64,000 nt of DNA, from positions 470,761 to 534,760 of the forward strand of contig NZ_LCZJ02000026.1 in the NCBI RefSeq assembly GCF_001012825.1, in the 5' to 3' direction. How positions within the stretch are numbered: the first letter of the stretch is position 1; every line of letters starts with the position of its first letter. Both the position numbers and the translations under genes were made by a program. The notes under the pieces were generated by a model that worked only from the letters and a program-made list of their open reading frames with translations, was not told where the DNA came from and did no database searches. This document shows, piece after piece, positions 54,697-62,704 of the stretch. Origin of the DNA: Paenibacillus etheri. Its GTDB lineage: Bacteria > Bacillota > Bacilli > Paenibacillales > Paenibacillaceae.

Positions 54697-55719
54697 TTAT
54701 TTTGTGCTTGTGAATACGTCCGTGTAGTGCTCAATGATTTTGGATTTATTTTTACTGACATAATCCGTGTCTTCGTTGATCATGTTGATCTTGTCGTAAG
54801 GCGTCATATAGTCGCCAAGCTTCGTATCTTTACGCAGTGGACGATTCGTTAATTGCGTGCCAAATGCATCTTGCGCTTCTTTGGATAGAATGAAGTCGAT
54901 AAATTTCTTCGCATTGTCCATATGCGGCGCGCTTTTGATAATACCGGATGCCGCATCTAGGAATACAGCGCCTTCTTTCGGATAGACCACTTCAACAGGA
55001 GCGCCGTTTCTTACATAGGTGTTCGATGGATCTTCATACGTTAAGCCAACCACAAACTCCCCGTCAGCTACACTTTTATGAACAGCTCCTGAACCGCTCG
55101 CGATTTTACCATCCAGGTTCTTGATTAATTCGCTGACATAGCTCCAGCCTTTCTCGTTCTCATAGTCGCCGCCCATCGCTTTCAGCATATTCGTGAGCTG
55201 TGCAAATGCGGAGCTTGAGCTTGCCGGATCGGCCGAAGCAATTTTCCCTTTAAGCTCCGGGTTCAACAAGTCAGCGTAACTGTCAATCTTGATGTTGCCG
55301 ATCAGGTTCTTATTCACTAAGAGAACGCTTCCATCTGAAACAAAAGGAGTAGCAAAGCCTGATTTATTGCGATGGCCTTCAAGTAGGAATTCATCGTTCT
55401 GCGAAACGTACGGCTCATATAAGTCAGCGTTCTCAAGATATCCTGCCATGGATCCGCCGAACATGACGTCAGCGTATGGATTTTGCTTTTCGGACTGTAA
55501 GCGCTTAACAATTTCGCCTGTTCCAGCCGTTACTAGTTCAACCTTAATCCCTGTTTGTTTCTCGAACATCGGAATAATCGTCTTAATAATTTCTTCACTG
55601 TTCGGACTATAGACAACAAGCTTATTGGATGAAGCAGACTCCTTCTCACTACCACCACAACCCGTAAGCGCTGTCATAACTAACATACCTGCGATGATCA
55701 GCATTGAAAACTTCTTCAT
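54697..55719 (-). CDS. extracellular solute-binding lipoprotein (ferric/phospho-compound type)
   Basis: 340-residue lipoprotein (signal LIIAGMLVMTALTGCGGS, Cys about 21) of the periplasmic-binding type II family that includes FbpA, AfuA and PhnS. Features are KLVVYSPNSEEIIKTIIPMFEKQTGIKVELV, YADVMFGG, GKIASADPASSSSAFAQL and GLTYEDPSNTYVRNGAPVEVVYPKEGA. The tandem Tyr pair of classical iron-binding FbpA is not seen, and a phosphorylated sugar or phosphonate is more plausible; control by a YesM/YesN pair supports this. It is the first gene of the operon, with GAGGGGG before the ATG. Confidence 0.88.
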   Translation of the reverse strand: MKKFSMLIIAGMLVMTALTGCGGSEKESASSNKLVVYSPNSEEIIKTIIPMFEKQTGIKVELVTAGTGEIVKRLQSEKQNPYADVMFGGSMAGYLENADLYEPYVSQNDEFLLEGHRNKSGFATPFVSDGSVLLVNKNLIGNIKIDSYADLLNPELKGKIASADPASSSSAFAQLTNMLKAMGGDYENEKGWSYVSELIKNLDGKIASGSGAVHKSVADGEFVVGLTYEDPSNTYVRNGAPVEVVYPKEGAVFLDAASGIIKSAPHMDNAKKFIDFILSKEAQDAFGTQLTNRPLRKDTKLGDYMTPYDKINMINEDTDYVSKNKSKIIEHYTDVFTSTK

Positions 55720-55768
55720 TGCTATTTCCCCCTCGAACTGAGTTGTTTTGTTTCGTATTTACAATGTT

Positions 55769-55833
55769 ATTGTAACAAGAACCCTACTCGCAGCTGAATC
55801 CTATAATTCGCAAACATCGTCTAAAATACGCAA
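55769..55833 (-). promoter_or_regulatory. transporter promoter with paired regulator half sites
   Basis: On the minus strand, TTGCGTATTTTAGA (55820-55833) and TTGCGAATTATAGG (55800-55813) match at 11 of 14 positions and are 20 bp apart. They end next to the -35 region (about 55792-55797), 17-18 bp before TACAAT (55769-55774). This is the class II layout of AraC-type activators. The cognate YesN (49286-50074) is the likely binder. Confidence 0.65.
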
Positions 55834-56089
55834 CTAATATTCTGGACAAACGAAAGAACGCCGTTTCGGAAAGACTTAGGCGTTCAACTCAAAACAATGA
55901 AATAGCAAAACGATGCCGAATAGGTTATACCCCCAATAAAATACGAAAGAAGGTGTAATCGATGATCAAGCAGATCTCTTTAAAGGAACGACGTGGTACT
56001 ACACGAGATCGCTTCACTAAATATCCCAGTTTCGAAGCATACAAAGGATTTGCAACTCTCACCAATCTCCATACTCCACTTTTAAGTCT

Positions 56090-56245
56090 TCAAATGCTTT
56101 CGTTGGGACCCGTATGTATGCCTACTCGAACAATTCGATCAACACCATGCCCGTATTTATCTGTTTCAAACAAAATATAGACTCCATTTCTGGGGATTAA
56201 GTTATCTTCAAAAGGGAACGATGCCTGGTCAATCCATTCGCGATC
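56090..56245 (-). pseudogene. fragment of a GIY-YIG-like nuclease family protein
   Basis: A 51-codon open stretch on the minus strand reads REWIDQASFPFEDNLIPRNG then VYILFETDKYGHGVDRIVRV and GIHTGPN. I recognise this as the N-terminal part of a family of GIY-YIG-type proteins (GVY...VRVG core). It has no start codon, is bounded by an in-frame TAG at 56246-56248 and stops soon after the core, so it is a decayed fragment. Neighbouring sequence in 55840-56360 shows no other intact gene. Confidence 0.5.
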
Positions 56246-56363
56246 CTATGTAAGTCGGTACAGTGTTGGCTCATTCTGATTAGCACCCCTAGATATAAAA
56301 GAAATTCGTTGATCAAGTGTGAATACGTGTAATCATAACATAAGAAAATCCCTTAGATTATGA

Positions 56364-56369
56364 TATAAT
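56364..56369 (+). promoter_or_regulatory. extended -10 promoter of candidate TA operon
   Basis: TGATATAAT gives an extended -10 box 22 bases before the start codon of the 100-residue gene. No clear -35 box is seen. AAGGCGGTG follows as ribosome binding site. Confidence 0.55.
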
Positions 56370-56390
56370 GACAAAAAGGCGGTGAACTGA

Positions 56391-56693
56391 ATGTCCATTT
56401 CAAAAGAACAATTGGAACAGAGCTTTCAGGGCAAATCTTACGTAGACCTTAAAGATTTGGTCCAGCTAATCGAAGAGAACTTTGGATTCAACGTTACGCT
56501 GCAAAGGAAAGATGAACGGCCTACATTTACAGATGAACAGAAGAAGCGAATGACTTCAGTCATTTTTAAAGATGAAGTTGTTCTGTCTCAACTTCATCAA
56601 GCTCAGAAGGATCGTAAGGATGGAATTTCCACATACAGTGACAACGAAGAGGAATTTGCACAATTACTGAAAGAGGTTCAGAATGAAATCTGA
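56391..56693 (+). CDS. small acidic protein, candidate antitoxin
   Basis: 100-residue hydrophilic, acidic protein (MSISKEQLEQSFQGKSYVDL...). The first 40 residues may form a small helical domain (DLKDLVQLIEENFGFNV), and the C-terminal half is charged (YSDNEEEFAQLLKEVQNEI). It overlaps the following 107-residue gene by 11 bases and shares its promoter and terminator. The order (acidic protein first, RelE/ParE-like protein second) fits a type II toxin-antitoxin operon. I do not recognise a named antitoxin family. Confidence 0.7.
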   Translation: MSISKEQLEQSFQGKSYVDLKDLVQLIEENFGFNVTLQRKDERPTFTDEQKKRMTSVIFKDEVVLSQLHQAQKDRKDGISTYSDNEEEFAQLLKEVQNEI

Positions 56694-57006
56694 CCGTTAT
56701 AAGGTTCTCTGGACCACTTACGCTCGGGTAGCTCTTGCCCGAATGAAGGAATATAAAGTAGACCCCATGTACGTCTTCAAACGTTCTAAATCTGTATTGG
56801 CTGATGAACCCAAATATAAAGCTGATGGAGTTTCTGACTTCCCTGGTTTTGAATTTAACGGATACTACTGGGTGCTAATCGGCAATGTGATAATTATATA
56901 CAGGATTGATGAGAGTCTTCGTGAAGTGTATGTCGATGCTTGTTACTTTGCTAACACTGGAATGTCTCATTATGTATTTTGGGGAATCGATCCAGATGAA
57001 GAATAG
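56683..57006 (+). CDS. candidate RelE/ParE-like toxin
   Basis: 107-residue protein. YKVLWTTYARVALARMKEYK resembles the N-terminal strand and helices of ParE/RelE proteins, and NVIIIYRIDESLREVYVDAC resembles the central strand pair. The middle segment FPGFEFNGYYWVLIG is compatible with the same fold. It is translationally coupled to the acidic gene upstream and followed by a strong terminator. Toxicity and target are inferred only from size, order and fold-like pattern; it could be another small two-gene module. Confidence 0.65.
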   Translation: MKSDRYKVLWTTYARVALARMKEYKVDPMYVFKRSKSVLADEPKYKADGVSDFPGFEFNGYYWVLIGNVIIIYRIDESLREVYVDACYFANTGMSHYVFWGIDPDEE

Positions 57007-57047
57007 CCTAACCCACACGTAATCGCGCATGGGTTAGGCTATTTTTT
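57002..57047 (+). terminator. terminator of the TA-like operon
   Basis: AATAGCCTAACCCA (57002-57015) pairs perfectly with TGGGTTAGGCTATT (57030-57043), followed by T residues; it overlaps the stop codon. Confidence 0.9.
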
Positions 57048-57050
57048 GTC

Positions 57051-57212
57051 CTATAAATCATCTATCTCAACAAGCCACTTACGAATCTTCGGCTCTTTAA
57101 TTCTTACTAAAGCATATCTGACCTACTTTTTCACTTCCAACATAGTTAATCCGTAATCTAAGTATTTCAATTCAGAAATCCCCTGCTTTATCCAAATACT
57201 TCGCACCGTCAT
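57051..57212 (-). pseudogene. 54-codon small gene interrupted by an amber codon
   Basis: On the minus strand a GGAGGGGGGGAGT site precedes an ATG at 57212. The frame reads MTVRSIWIKQGISELKYLDY and GLTMLEVKK, then TAG (57123-57125), then continues in frame as VRYALVRIKEPKIRKWLVEI DDL to a final TAG. This looks like a small gene with a nonsense mutation, or a 29-residue peptide gene. I do not recognise the product. The rest of the 336-nt gap 57007-57342 holds only the terminator before it. Confidence 0.35.
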
Positions 57213-57342
57213 ACTCCCCCCCTCCTACCCATATACATAATATGAACTACATTGATCGACCCATTTACAGGTAGCCAGACCCCATTTTGTGAGGGTTTAT
57301 TCTGGTTGGATCTACAGAAATATAGGAAGGAGCAACAGAATC

Positions 57343-58734
57343 ATGCCAAGCGGAGAAATTAATGCGCTGGAGCGGGCGATTGCCGAGATTACGGAGATAG
57401 CCACTGGCTTCGGCTTAGATTTTTATCCCATGCGTTATGAAATATGCCCCGCAGATATTATTTATACATTCGGCGCATATGGAATGCCTACAAGATTTGG
57501 TCACTGGAGCTTCGGAAAAACTTTTCACAAAATGAAATCCCAATACGATTTCGGGCTGAGTAAAATATACGAGCTCGTCATTAACTCCAACCCTTGTTAT
57601 GCCTTCCTGCTCGACGGGAACTCGCTGATTCAGAACAAGCTGATCGTAGCGCACGTGCTAGCGCACTGTGATTTTTTCAAAAATAACATGCGCTTCTCCA
57701 TGTCCAACCGAGATATGGTCGAGAGTATGTCAGCTACGGCGGATCGGATCGCCGGCTATTCAGTAACCTATGGTACCGATGCTGTGGAGAGCTTCATTGA
57801 TTCCGTGCTGGCCATTCAAGAGCATATAGATCCCAGCTTGATCCAGCCGCGCAAACTAGGTAAAACCCATCTACTGGAAGCTAAAATGAAGGAACTCAAG
57901 GATGCCCCTCCAGGCGGCTCCAAATCATCCAATCCTTACGACGAATTATGGAACCTAGACAAAAGCAATTCTGGCCCGCAGGAAGCATCATCTGGAAATC
58001 GTGCTTTCCCACCTGAGCCTGAAAAAGATATTGTCTGGTTCATCCAGCAATATTCCACCGTCCTAGAGGACTGGCAACGTGACATTATGACGATGCTGCA
58101 TGACGAAATGCTCTACTTCTGGCCGCAGATGGAGACGAAGATCATGAACGAAGGCTGGGCTTCGTACTGGCATCAGCGCATCGTCCGTGAACTGGATCTA
58201 ACGGTTGAGGAAACCGTAGAATACGCTAAACTGAATTCCTCCGTCGTGCAGCCCTCACGGCAAAGCCTGAATCCATACTACCTGGGGTTGAAAATCTTTG
58301 AAGACATCGAACGCCGCTGGGACCGCGACAAAATATTTGAAGTTCGCGAGCTGGAATCCGATACCTCTTTTATTCGCAGCTATCTGTCCAAAGAACTGGT
58401 GAACGACTTAGATCTCTATGTTTTCGAGAAAAAAGGGCCGGAATGGAAAATCACCGACAAAGCATGGGAAAACGTACGTGATCAACTAGTACTCGCTCGA
58501 GTCAATGGTGGGTCACCTTACTTGGTCATCGAGGATGCCGACTTCGAGAAGAATGGCGAGTTATTTATAACCCACCGCTACGAAAGTATTGAGCTGGATC
58601 TGAAGTACCTGGAGCGCACGCTCCCTCACATCTACTCTTTATGGGGGCGGACGGTTCATCTACAGACGGTTGTGGAAGACAAAAAGGCGCGGTTCTCATA
58701 CGATGGCAAGAAGGTGCAGCGGAAGTTTATTTAA
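57343..58734 (+). CDS. spoVR: SpoVR family protein
   Basis: 463-residue SpoVR protein. Conserved blocks are [60 protein letters not shown]-like [20 protein letters not shown] and [18 protein letters not shown]. Its role is tied to spore cortex formation in Bacillus, while in other bacteria it works with PrkA and YhbH in stress responses. The start is the ATG at 57343 after AAGGAG; 18 codons upstream are open but precede that site. prkA is encoded 1.9 kb away on the opposite strand; yhbH is not in the window. Confidence 0.95.
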   Translation: MPSGEINALERAIAEITEIATGFGLDFYPMRYEICPADIIYTFGAYGMPTRFGHWSFGKTFHKMKSQYDFGLSKIYELVINSNPCYAFLLDGNSLIQNKLIVAHVLAHCDFFKNNMRFSMSNRDMVESMSATADRIAGYSVTYGTDAVESFIDSVLAIQEHIDPSLIQPRKLGKTHLLEAKMKELKDAPPGGSKSSNPYDELWNLDKSNSGPQEASSGNRAFPPEPEKDIVWFIQQYSTVLEDWQRDIMTMLHDEMLYFWPQMETKIMNEGWASYWHQRIVRELDLTVEETVEYAKLNSSVVQPSRQSLNPYYLGLKIFEDIERRWDRDKIFEVRELESDTSFIRSYLSKELVNDLDLYVFEKKGPEWKITDKAWENVRDQLVLARVNGGSPYLVIEDADFEKNGELFITHRYESIELDLKYLERTLPHIYSLWGRTVHLQTVVEDKKARFSYDGKKVQRKFI

Positions 58735-58774
58735 AGGAGGAAGAATAGAATACGGCTCTATTCCTTGAAATACA

Positions 58775-58825
58775 AAGCGGCAGACCAGAACGCGTGTAAA
58801 CGTTCTGGTCTGCCGCTTCTTTATT
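58775..58825. terminator. strong terminator after spoVR
   Basis: An 18-bp perfect stem, AAGCGGCAGACCAGAACG / CGTTCTGGTCTGCCGCTT, with an eight-base loop followed by CTTTATTT. It also ends any transcript of the GNAT remnant on the other strand. Confidence 0.92.
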
Positions 58826-58836
58826 TGGTCTGTTGA

Positions 58837-59120
58837 TTATTCAGATTCATTTAACATCTTTGAAAAATATTTCGGAGCCTCAGTAAATCCTTGTCGAGCA
58901 TAAAATCTATGCGCATCAGTTCTTCTGGAGTGACAATGTACTTGAATTCGGTCACAGTTTCTTTTTCTAGCTAAATTAGTGCAATATTCTTCAAGCATCC
59001 GTCCAATTCCCTTGCTCCTAATGGCATTACTTACCACAAGATAACTTATGATTGCAGTATCTCCCGCGAGCCCTAATTGAGGTATGTAATGCATGGAAAT
59101 GCAAGCGCTTCTCTAATCAT
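58837..59120 (-). pseudogene. GNAT acetyltransferase remnant with internal deletion
   Basis: The last 85 codons encode the C-terminal half of a GNAT domain (IISYLVVSNAIRSKGIGRML with the acetyl-CoA loop, then HCHSRRTDAHRFYARQGF). A GGAG site and an ATG at 59120 begin MIREAL, the usual GNAT start, but in a different frame and only a few codons before the domain is joined. About half of the N-terminal domain is therefore missing. A short expressed fragment from the ATG at 59094 is unlikely to be active. Confidence 0.7.
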
Positions 59121-59240
59121 CTGCTCCACTCCCCGAGATTATCAAGTTACACGTCTATTTGACTCTATTAAACTACGGGAGGAGATAACCGTCAATCCTC
59201 TCTTAATCAATCCATTTTCAGCTACAATATATGAGAAAGC

Positions 59241-59263
59241 CCGCAGCGTATAACCCGCTGCGG
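59241..59263. terminator. GC-rich hairpin
   Basis: CCGCAGCG and CGCTGCGG enclose TATAACC; on the minus strand GGCTTTCTC follows. It lies about 230 bases beyond the AraC/GyrI stop codon and may end that transcript. Confidence 0.5.
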
Positions 59264-59329
59264 ACCTTCTTACGTCGACACCCCGTATCGACTGAATAAT
59301 TGAACTTTGCAAATGCTGCTGAGGTAAAA

Positions 59330-59459
59330 GTAACGTAAGGGAAGTTTGGAACTGTAGGAGCGTAGCGTTCGCCTTTGTTTTTGGATTTAATCCGCTAAGG
59401 AATAATCAATAAATCCAGAGACAACAGCGACCGAAAGTCCAAACATTCCCCGAAGTTAC
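59330..59459 (+). repeat. dispersed hairpin element, copy 2
   Basis: Same architecture as 527-645. Outer arms are GTAAC (59330-59334)/GTTAC (59455-59459) and GGGAAGTTTGGA-ACT/AGTCCAAACATTCCC. The inner stem is 59375-59388 with 59411-59424 (14 pairs including two G-U). The block TTTGGAACTGTAG-G-AGCG followed by TAGCGTTCGCC is nearly identical to copy 1. It occupies most of the 374-nt gap 59121-59494, which holds no gene. Confidence 0.8.
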
Positions 59460-59494
59460 GATCATCACCGAGCAGCATTTGCCCTTACAGATGA

Positions 59495-60382
59495 TTAGGT
59501 CGATTTTTTCACAGGAACATAAATCTCCATCACCGTATCTGGCCGCGAATGGCAGCGTTCGTCATAGAATTCGAAATCCAGCTTACTGTCATCATAGACG
59601 TAGCCACTGTCCTTAAACCATTCTTCGAAGATGTACTTCCAGGTACTTTTTATGACTTGCGCAAATTCTACTTGCTCGATATCCGTTGAAGTATCTACTG
59701 GCGGCGTTGTGAACACGGCATACTCGGCTTCTGGCACATCCATCGTCAACATATCATCTTCCACCTTGGAGTAGTCCTCCACAATAACACCTAGTAGATA
59801 AGTCGCATTGCCATTATCTGAGGAGGGAATACACAAACCGACTTCTCCATGTTTAGGCGGGTTTAGTATTTTATACATTTTGGACTCCAGATTCTCACCC
59901 TCATAATGGCTCCAAAAAGAAGCAATATCCTTGGTATACATACTTCCAGCAACATTAGTTTGGATTCCATACCCAGCGACCTTAAATGCAGGCTTGCTAA
60001 CAATAACAGGGTTCATTATAAAACCTCCGATTTCAAATAGTGTTTTTCCTTTAATAAATCCATCCATCCGCGCCGCATATTGTGTCGGACTATAGCCAAA
60101 AGCCTTACGAAAGGCCTTAGTGAACCCGCTTTGTGTCTCAAAACCATAGTCCAGCGCAATATCAATAATTCTTTTGCCGGCAAATAATTCAATCGACGCT
60201 AAAGACAGTTTCCGGCTCCGCACATATTCCATCACGGACATTTCCTTGCATAAGCTGAACACTCGGCAAAAATGATACACCGAATATCCGACCTCAGCGG
60301 CTATTTCTTCCACTGTTATATTTTCTTTGATATGAGCTTCAATATATTCAACACATTTCTCTATATCCTTACTATAATTCAA
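59495..60382 (-). CDS. AraC-family regulator with GyrI-like effector domain
   Basis: About 295 residues. The N-terminal AraC domain has NITVEEIAAEVGYSVYHFCR and IIDIALDYGFETQSGFTKAF, followed by a GyrI-like domain (about 120-295: KPAFKVAGYGIQTN, PEAEYAVFTTPPVD, DFEFYDERCHSRPDTVMEIY). An upstream in-frame ATG at 60418 has no ribosome site and overlaps a TATAAT-like box, so I prefer the TTG at 60382 after GGGGGAAGG, which gives a start just before YSKDIEKCVEYIE as in relatives. The spacing is long, so the start is uncertain. It is a paralogue of the regulator at 4973-5836. Ligand unknown. Confidence 0.85.
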   Translation of the reverse strand: MNYSKDIEKCVEYIEAHIKENITVEEIAAEVGYSVYHFCRVFSLCKEMSVMEYVRSRKLSLASIELFAGKRIIDIALDYGFETQSGFTKAFRKAFGYSPTQYAARMDGFIKGKTLFEIGGFIMNPVIVSKPAFKVAGYGIQTNVAGSMYTKDIASFWSHYEGENLESKMYKILNPPKHGEVGLCIPSSDNGNATYLLGVIVEDYSKVEDDMLTMDVPEAEYAVFTTPPVDTSTDIEQVEFAQVIKSTWKYIFEEWFKDSGYVYDDSKLDFEFYDERCHSRPDTVMEIYVPVKKST

Positions 60383-60582
60383 GTGCAGCACCAGCCTTCC
60401 CCCGTACGGTGATTTCATTATATCAACTGCGAGCGAGGAGGATTGTTCCAGTTTTGCTGAGCTGTATTTTGCTGTATGATCTAATTTTCTCTTTGGTTAG
60501 CTGTCCACTCTCACAAGAAATACCTGGCGGAGATCACCACCTGATTCTTGTCCAAACCAAACCAGACCATAGAATAACCGAA

Positions 60583-60608
60583 TAAAAAAGACCACCAAAT
60601 GGTGGTCC
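60583..60608 (-). terminator. terminator of prkA
   Basis: On the minus strand GGACCACC-ATTT-GGTGGTC is followed by six T residues, about 20 bases after the prkA stop codon. Confidence 0.92.
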
Positions 60609-60628
60609 GTAAATGTACTTGTATTCTT

Positions 60629-62524
60629 TTATCGATTGAGCAAACTTCCCACATACTTCAATAGCTCGTTGGCGCAAATTGGGCAGTAGTGGTGCCCATC
60701 AATCAGTCTGGCGCATACCTCGTTAATCCGTTTGAGCTGACTCTCATCTGGTGTTTTGGACGAGGTGGTGATTTTGACGATATCTTTGAGATCTGTGAAG
60801 AGCTTCTTCTCAATCGCTTCCCGCAGGCGGTCATGGTTGTTGTATTCGAATTTTTTCCCTTTGCGTGAATACGCGGAAATCCGGATCAGAATCTCTTCAC
60901 GGAACGCTTTTTTCGCATTCTCAGAGATACCGATTTGCTCTTCAATCGAACGCATTAACCGCTCATCTGGCTCCATTTCCTCATCCGTAAGCGGATCGTG
61001 GATTTTGGACCAATTGCAGAACGCTTCGATATTATCGAGATAATTCTCAAATAATGTCTTGGCTGATTCCTCGAAGGAGTAGACGAAGGCTTTTTGCACT
61101 TCGCTTTTAGCTAAAATGTCATATTCCTTGCGGGCAATGGAGATGAAGTTCAAATAACGCTCCCGTTCCTCTTTTGTAATCGATGGATGCTGATCCAAAC
61201 CGTCTTTAATTGCCCGCAGAACATCCAGTGCGTTCATACACTGCAGATCACCTTTGATCAAGGCGCTGGAAATCCGGTTGATAACATACCGCGGATCAAT
61301 TCCGGACATGCCTTCATCCAAATACTCCGTTTGCATTTCCTTCAGGTCTGCCTCTTTGTAGCCCTCGACCTCTTCACCATCATACATGCGGAGCTTTTTG
61401 ATCAGATCCATGCCTTGCTTTTTGCTTTCTTTCAGACGGGTTAGAATTGAGAAAATTGCAGCAGCACGTAACGCATGCGGCGCAATATGCACATGTTTCA
61501 TATCACTCTGGGCGATCAGCTTCGCGTAGATCTTTTCCTCTTCCGATACTCTAAGGTTATACGGAACAGGCATGACAATCATACGGGACTGGAGCGCTTC
61601 ATTCTTTTTATTAGAAATAAATGACTTATACTCGGTTTCATTGGTGTGAGCTATGATCATTTCATCCGCACTTATCAGCGCGAACCGGCCAGCCTTGAAA
61701 TTGCCTTCTTGTGTCAGTGACAGCAGGTTCCACAGAAACTTTTCGTCGCATTTAAGCATTTCCTGAAACTCCATCAGTCCACGGTTAGCTTTATTGAGCT
61801 CTCCGTCAAAACGGTAAGCGCGTGGATCGGATTCCGAACCAAATTCAGTAATGGTCGAAAAGTCGATACTTCCTGTCAAATCGGCGATATCTTGCGACTT
61901 CGGATCGGATGGACTAAAGGTACCAATCCCTACCCGCTCTTCTTCTGACAAAATGACACGAGCCACCTTGACCTGCTCAATATCCCCCGCATATTCATTT
62001 CTAAGCCGCATCTGGCAGGACGGGCACAAGTTGCCCTCAATACGCACACCGAGTTCTTTTTCAATCTCTGGACGAAGCTCCAGGGGGATCAAATGTAATG
62101 GATCTTCATGCATCGGGCAGCCCTCAACCGCATATACCGCACCCGCATCCGTCCGCGAGTATTGTTCCAAACCTCTTTTTAACAGCGTGACTAGGGTCGA
62201 TTTCCCCCCACTGACAGGTCCCATCAATAACAGGATCCGTTTACGAACATCTAGCCGGCGTGCTGCAGAATGGAAATATTCCTCCACTAACTTTTCGACT
62301 GCACGATCAAGTCCAAAAATCTCCTGTTCAAAAAACTTATAACGTTTGCGTCCGTTTATGTCCTCTACGCCATGCGACTTAATCATGTCATAAACGCGGG
62401 AGTGAGCGGTTTTTGCGGGAGAGGGGTCTTTTTTCAAAAGTTCTATATACTGCTTGAAGGTCCCGCTCCACGCCAAACGGTCGTTCTCAGCCCGATACGA
62501 AGCTATTCGCTCAAAAATATCCAT
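60629..62524 (-). CDS. prkA: PrkA serine protein kinase / AAA+ ATPase
   Basis: 631-residue protein, the normal length. N-terminal AAA+ domain with Walker A MGPVSGGKST (102-110), ISADEMIIAHTNE and sensor segments; C-terminal PrkA kinase-like domain (about 400-625). Cys-containing NLCPSCQMR and HHYCPICANEL segments are visible. It is linked to sporulation and stationary-phase physiology, and in many bacteria is encoded with YhbH and SpoVR. GAGGAGG precedes the ATG. Here it is monocistronic with a terminator at 60583-60608. Protein kinase versus Lon-like protease activity has been debated for the family. Confidence 0.95.
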   Translation of the reverse strand: MDIFERIASYRAENDRLAWSGTFKQYIELLKKDPSPAKTAHSRVYDMIKSHGVEDINGRKRYKFFEQEIFGLDRAVEKLVEEYFHSAARRLDVRKRILLLMGPVSGGKSTLVTLLKRGLEQYSRTDAGAVYAVEGCPMHEDPLHLIPLELRPEIEKELGVRIEGNLCPSCQMRLRNEYAGDIEQVKVARVILSEEERVGIGTFSPSDPKSQDIADLTGSIDFSTITEFGSESDPRAYRFDGELNKANRGLMEFQEMLKCDEKFLWNLLSLTQEGNFKAGRFALISADEMIIAHTNETEYKSFISNKKNEALQSRMIVMPVPYNLRVSEEEKIYAKLIAQSDMKHVHIAPHALRAAAIFSILTRLKESKKQGMDLIKKLRMYDGEEVEGYKEADLKEMQTEYLDEGMSGIDPRYVINRISSALIKGDLQCMNALDVLRAIKDGLDQHPSITKEERERYLNFISIARKEYDILAKSEVQKAFVYSFEESAKTLFENYLDNIEAFCNWSKIHDPLTDEEMEPDERLMRSIEEQIGISENAKKAFREEILIRISAYSRKGKKFEYNNHDRLREAIEKKLFTDLKDIVKITTSSKTPDESQLKRINEVCARLIDGHHYCPICANELLKYVGSLLNR

Positions 62525-62610
62525 TGCTCGCTGCCTCCTCTTGCGCTCCTACTTGCTCTCCTATAGCGTTAAAAAGTGTATTACATACCTATGCGGCAAG
62601 CGCGGAATAG

Positions 62611-62637
62611 TTGACCTCTTTTTTGCTGTGCTATAAT
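62611..62637 (+). promoter_or_regulatory. promoter of the DUF2161 gene
   Basis: TTGACC (62611-62616) and TATAAT (62632-62637), with a 15-bp spacer. The spacing is short, but TGTGC before the -10 box helps. It lies in the divergent gap between prkA and the DUF2161 gene. Confidence 0.6.
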
Positions 62638-62704
62638 AGAGAATCATAAAATCGCAGTAAAACCTTAATGGGAACCCGAAAAAAAGAGCTACGGGAGTGA
62701 CACT

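Noticed and set aside
55962-56180. Plus-strand 72-codon ORF with a fair ribosome binding site (MIKQISLKERRGTTRDRFTK...).
   Set aside because: I recognise no domain, and its second half runs antisense to the GIY-YIG-like fragment, whose coding signal is better. It is probably chance or a decayed fragment.
58837-59094. Complete small acetyltransferase of 85 residues.
   Set aside because: It holds only half of a GNAT domain, and a GNAT-like start in another frame lies just upstream, so a pseudogene is the better explanation.
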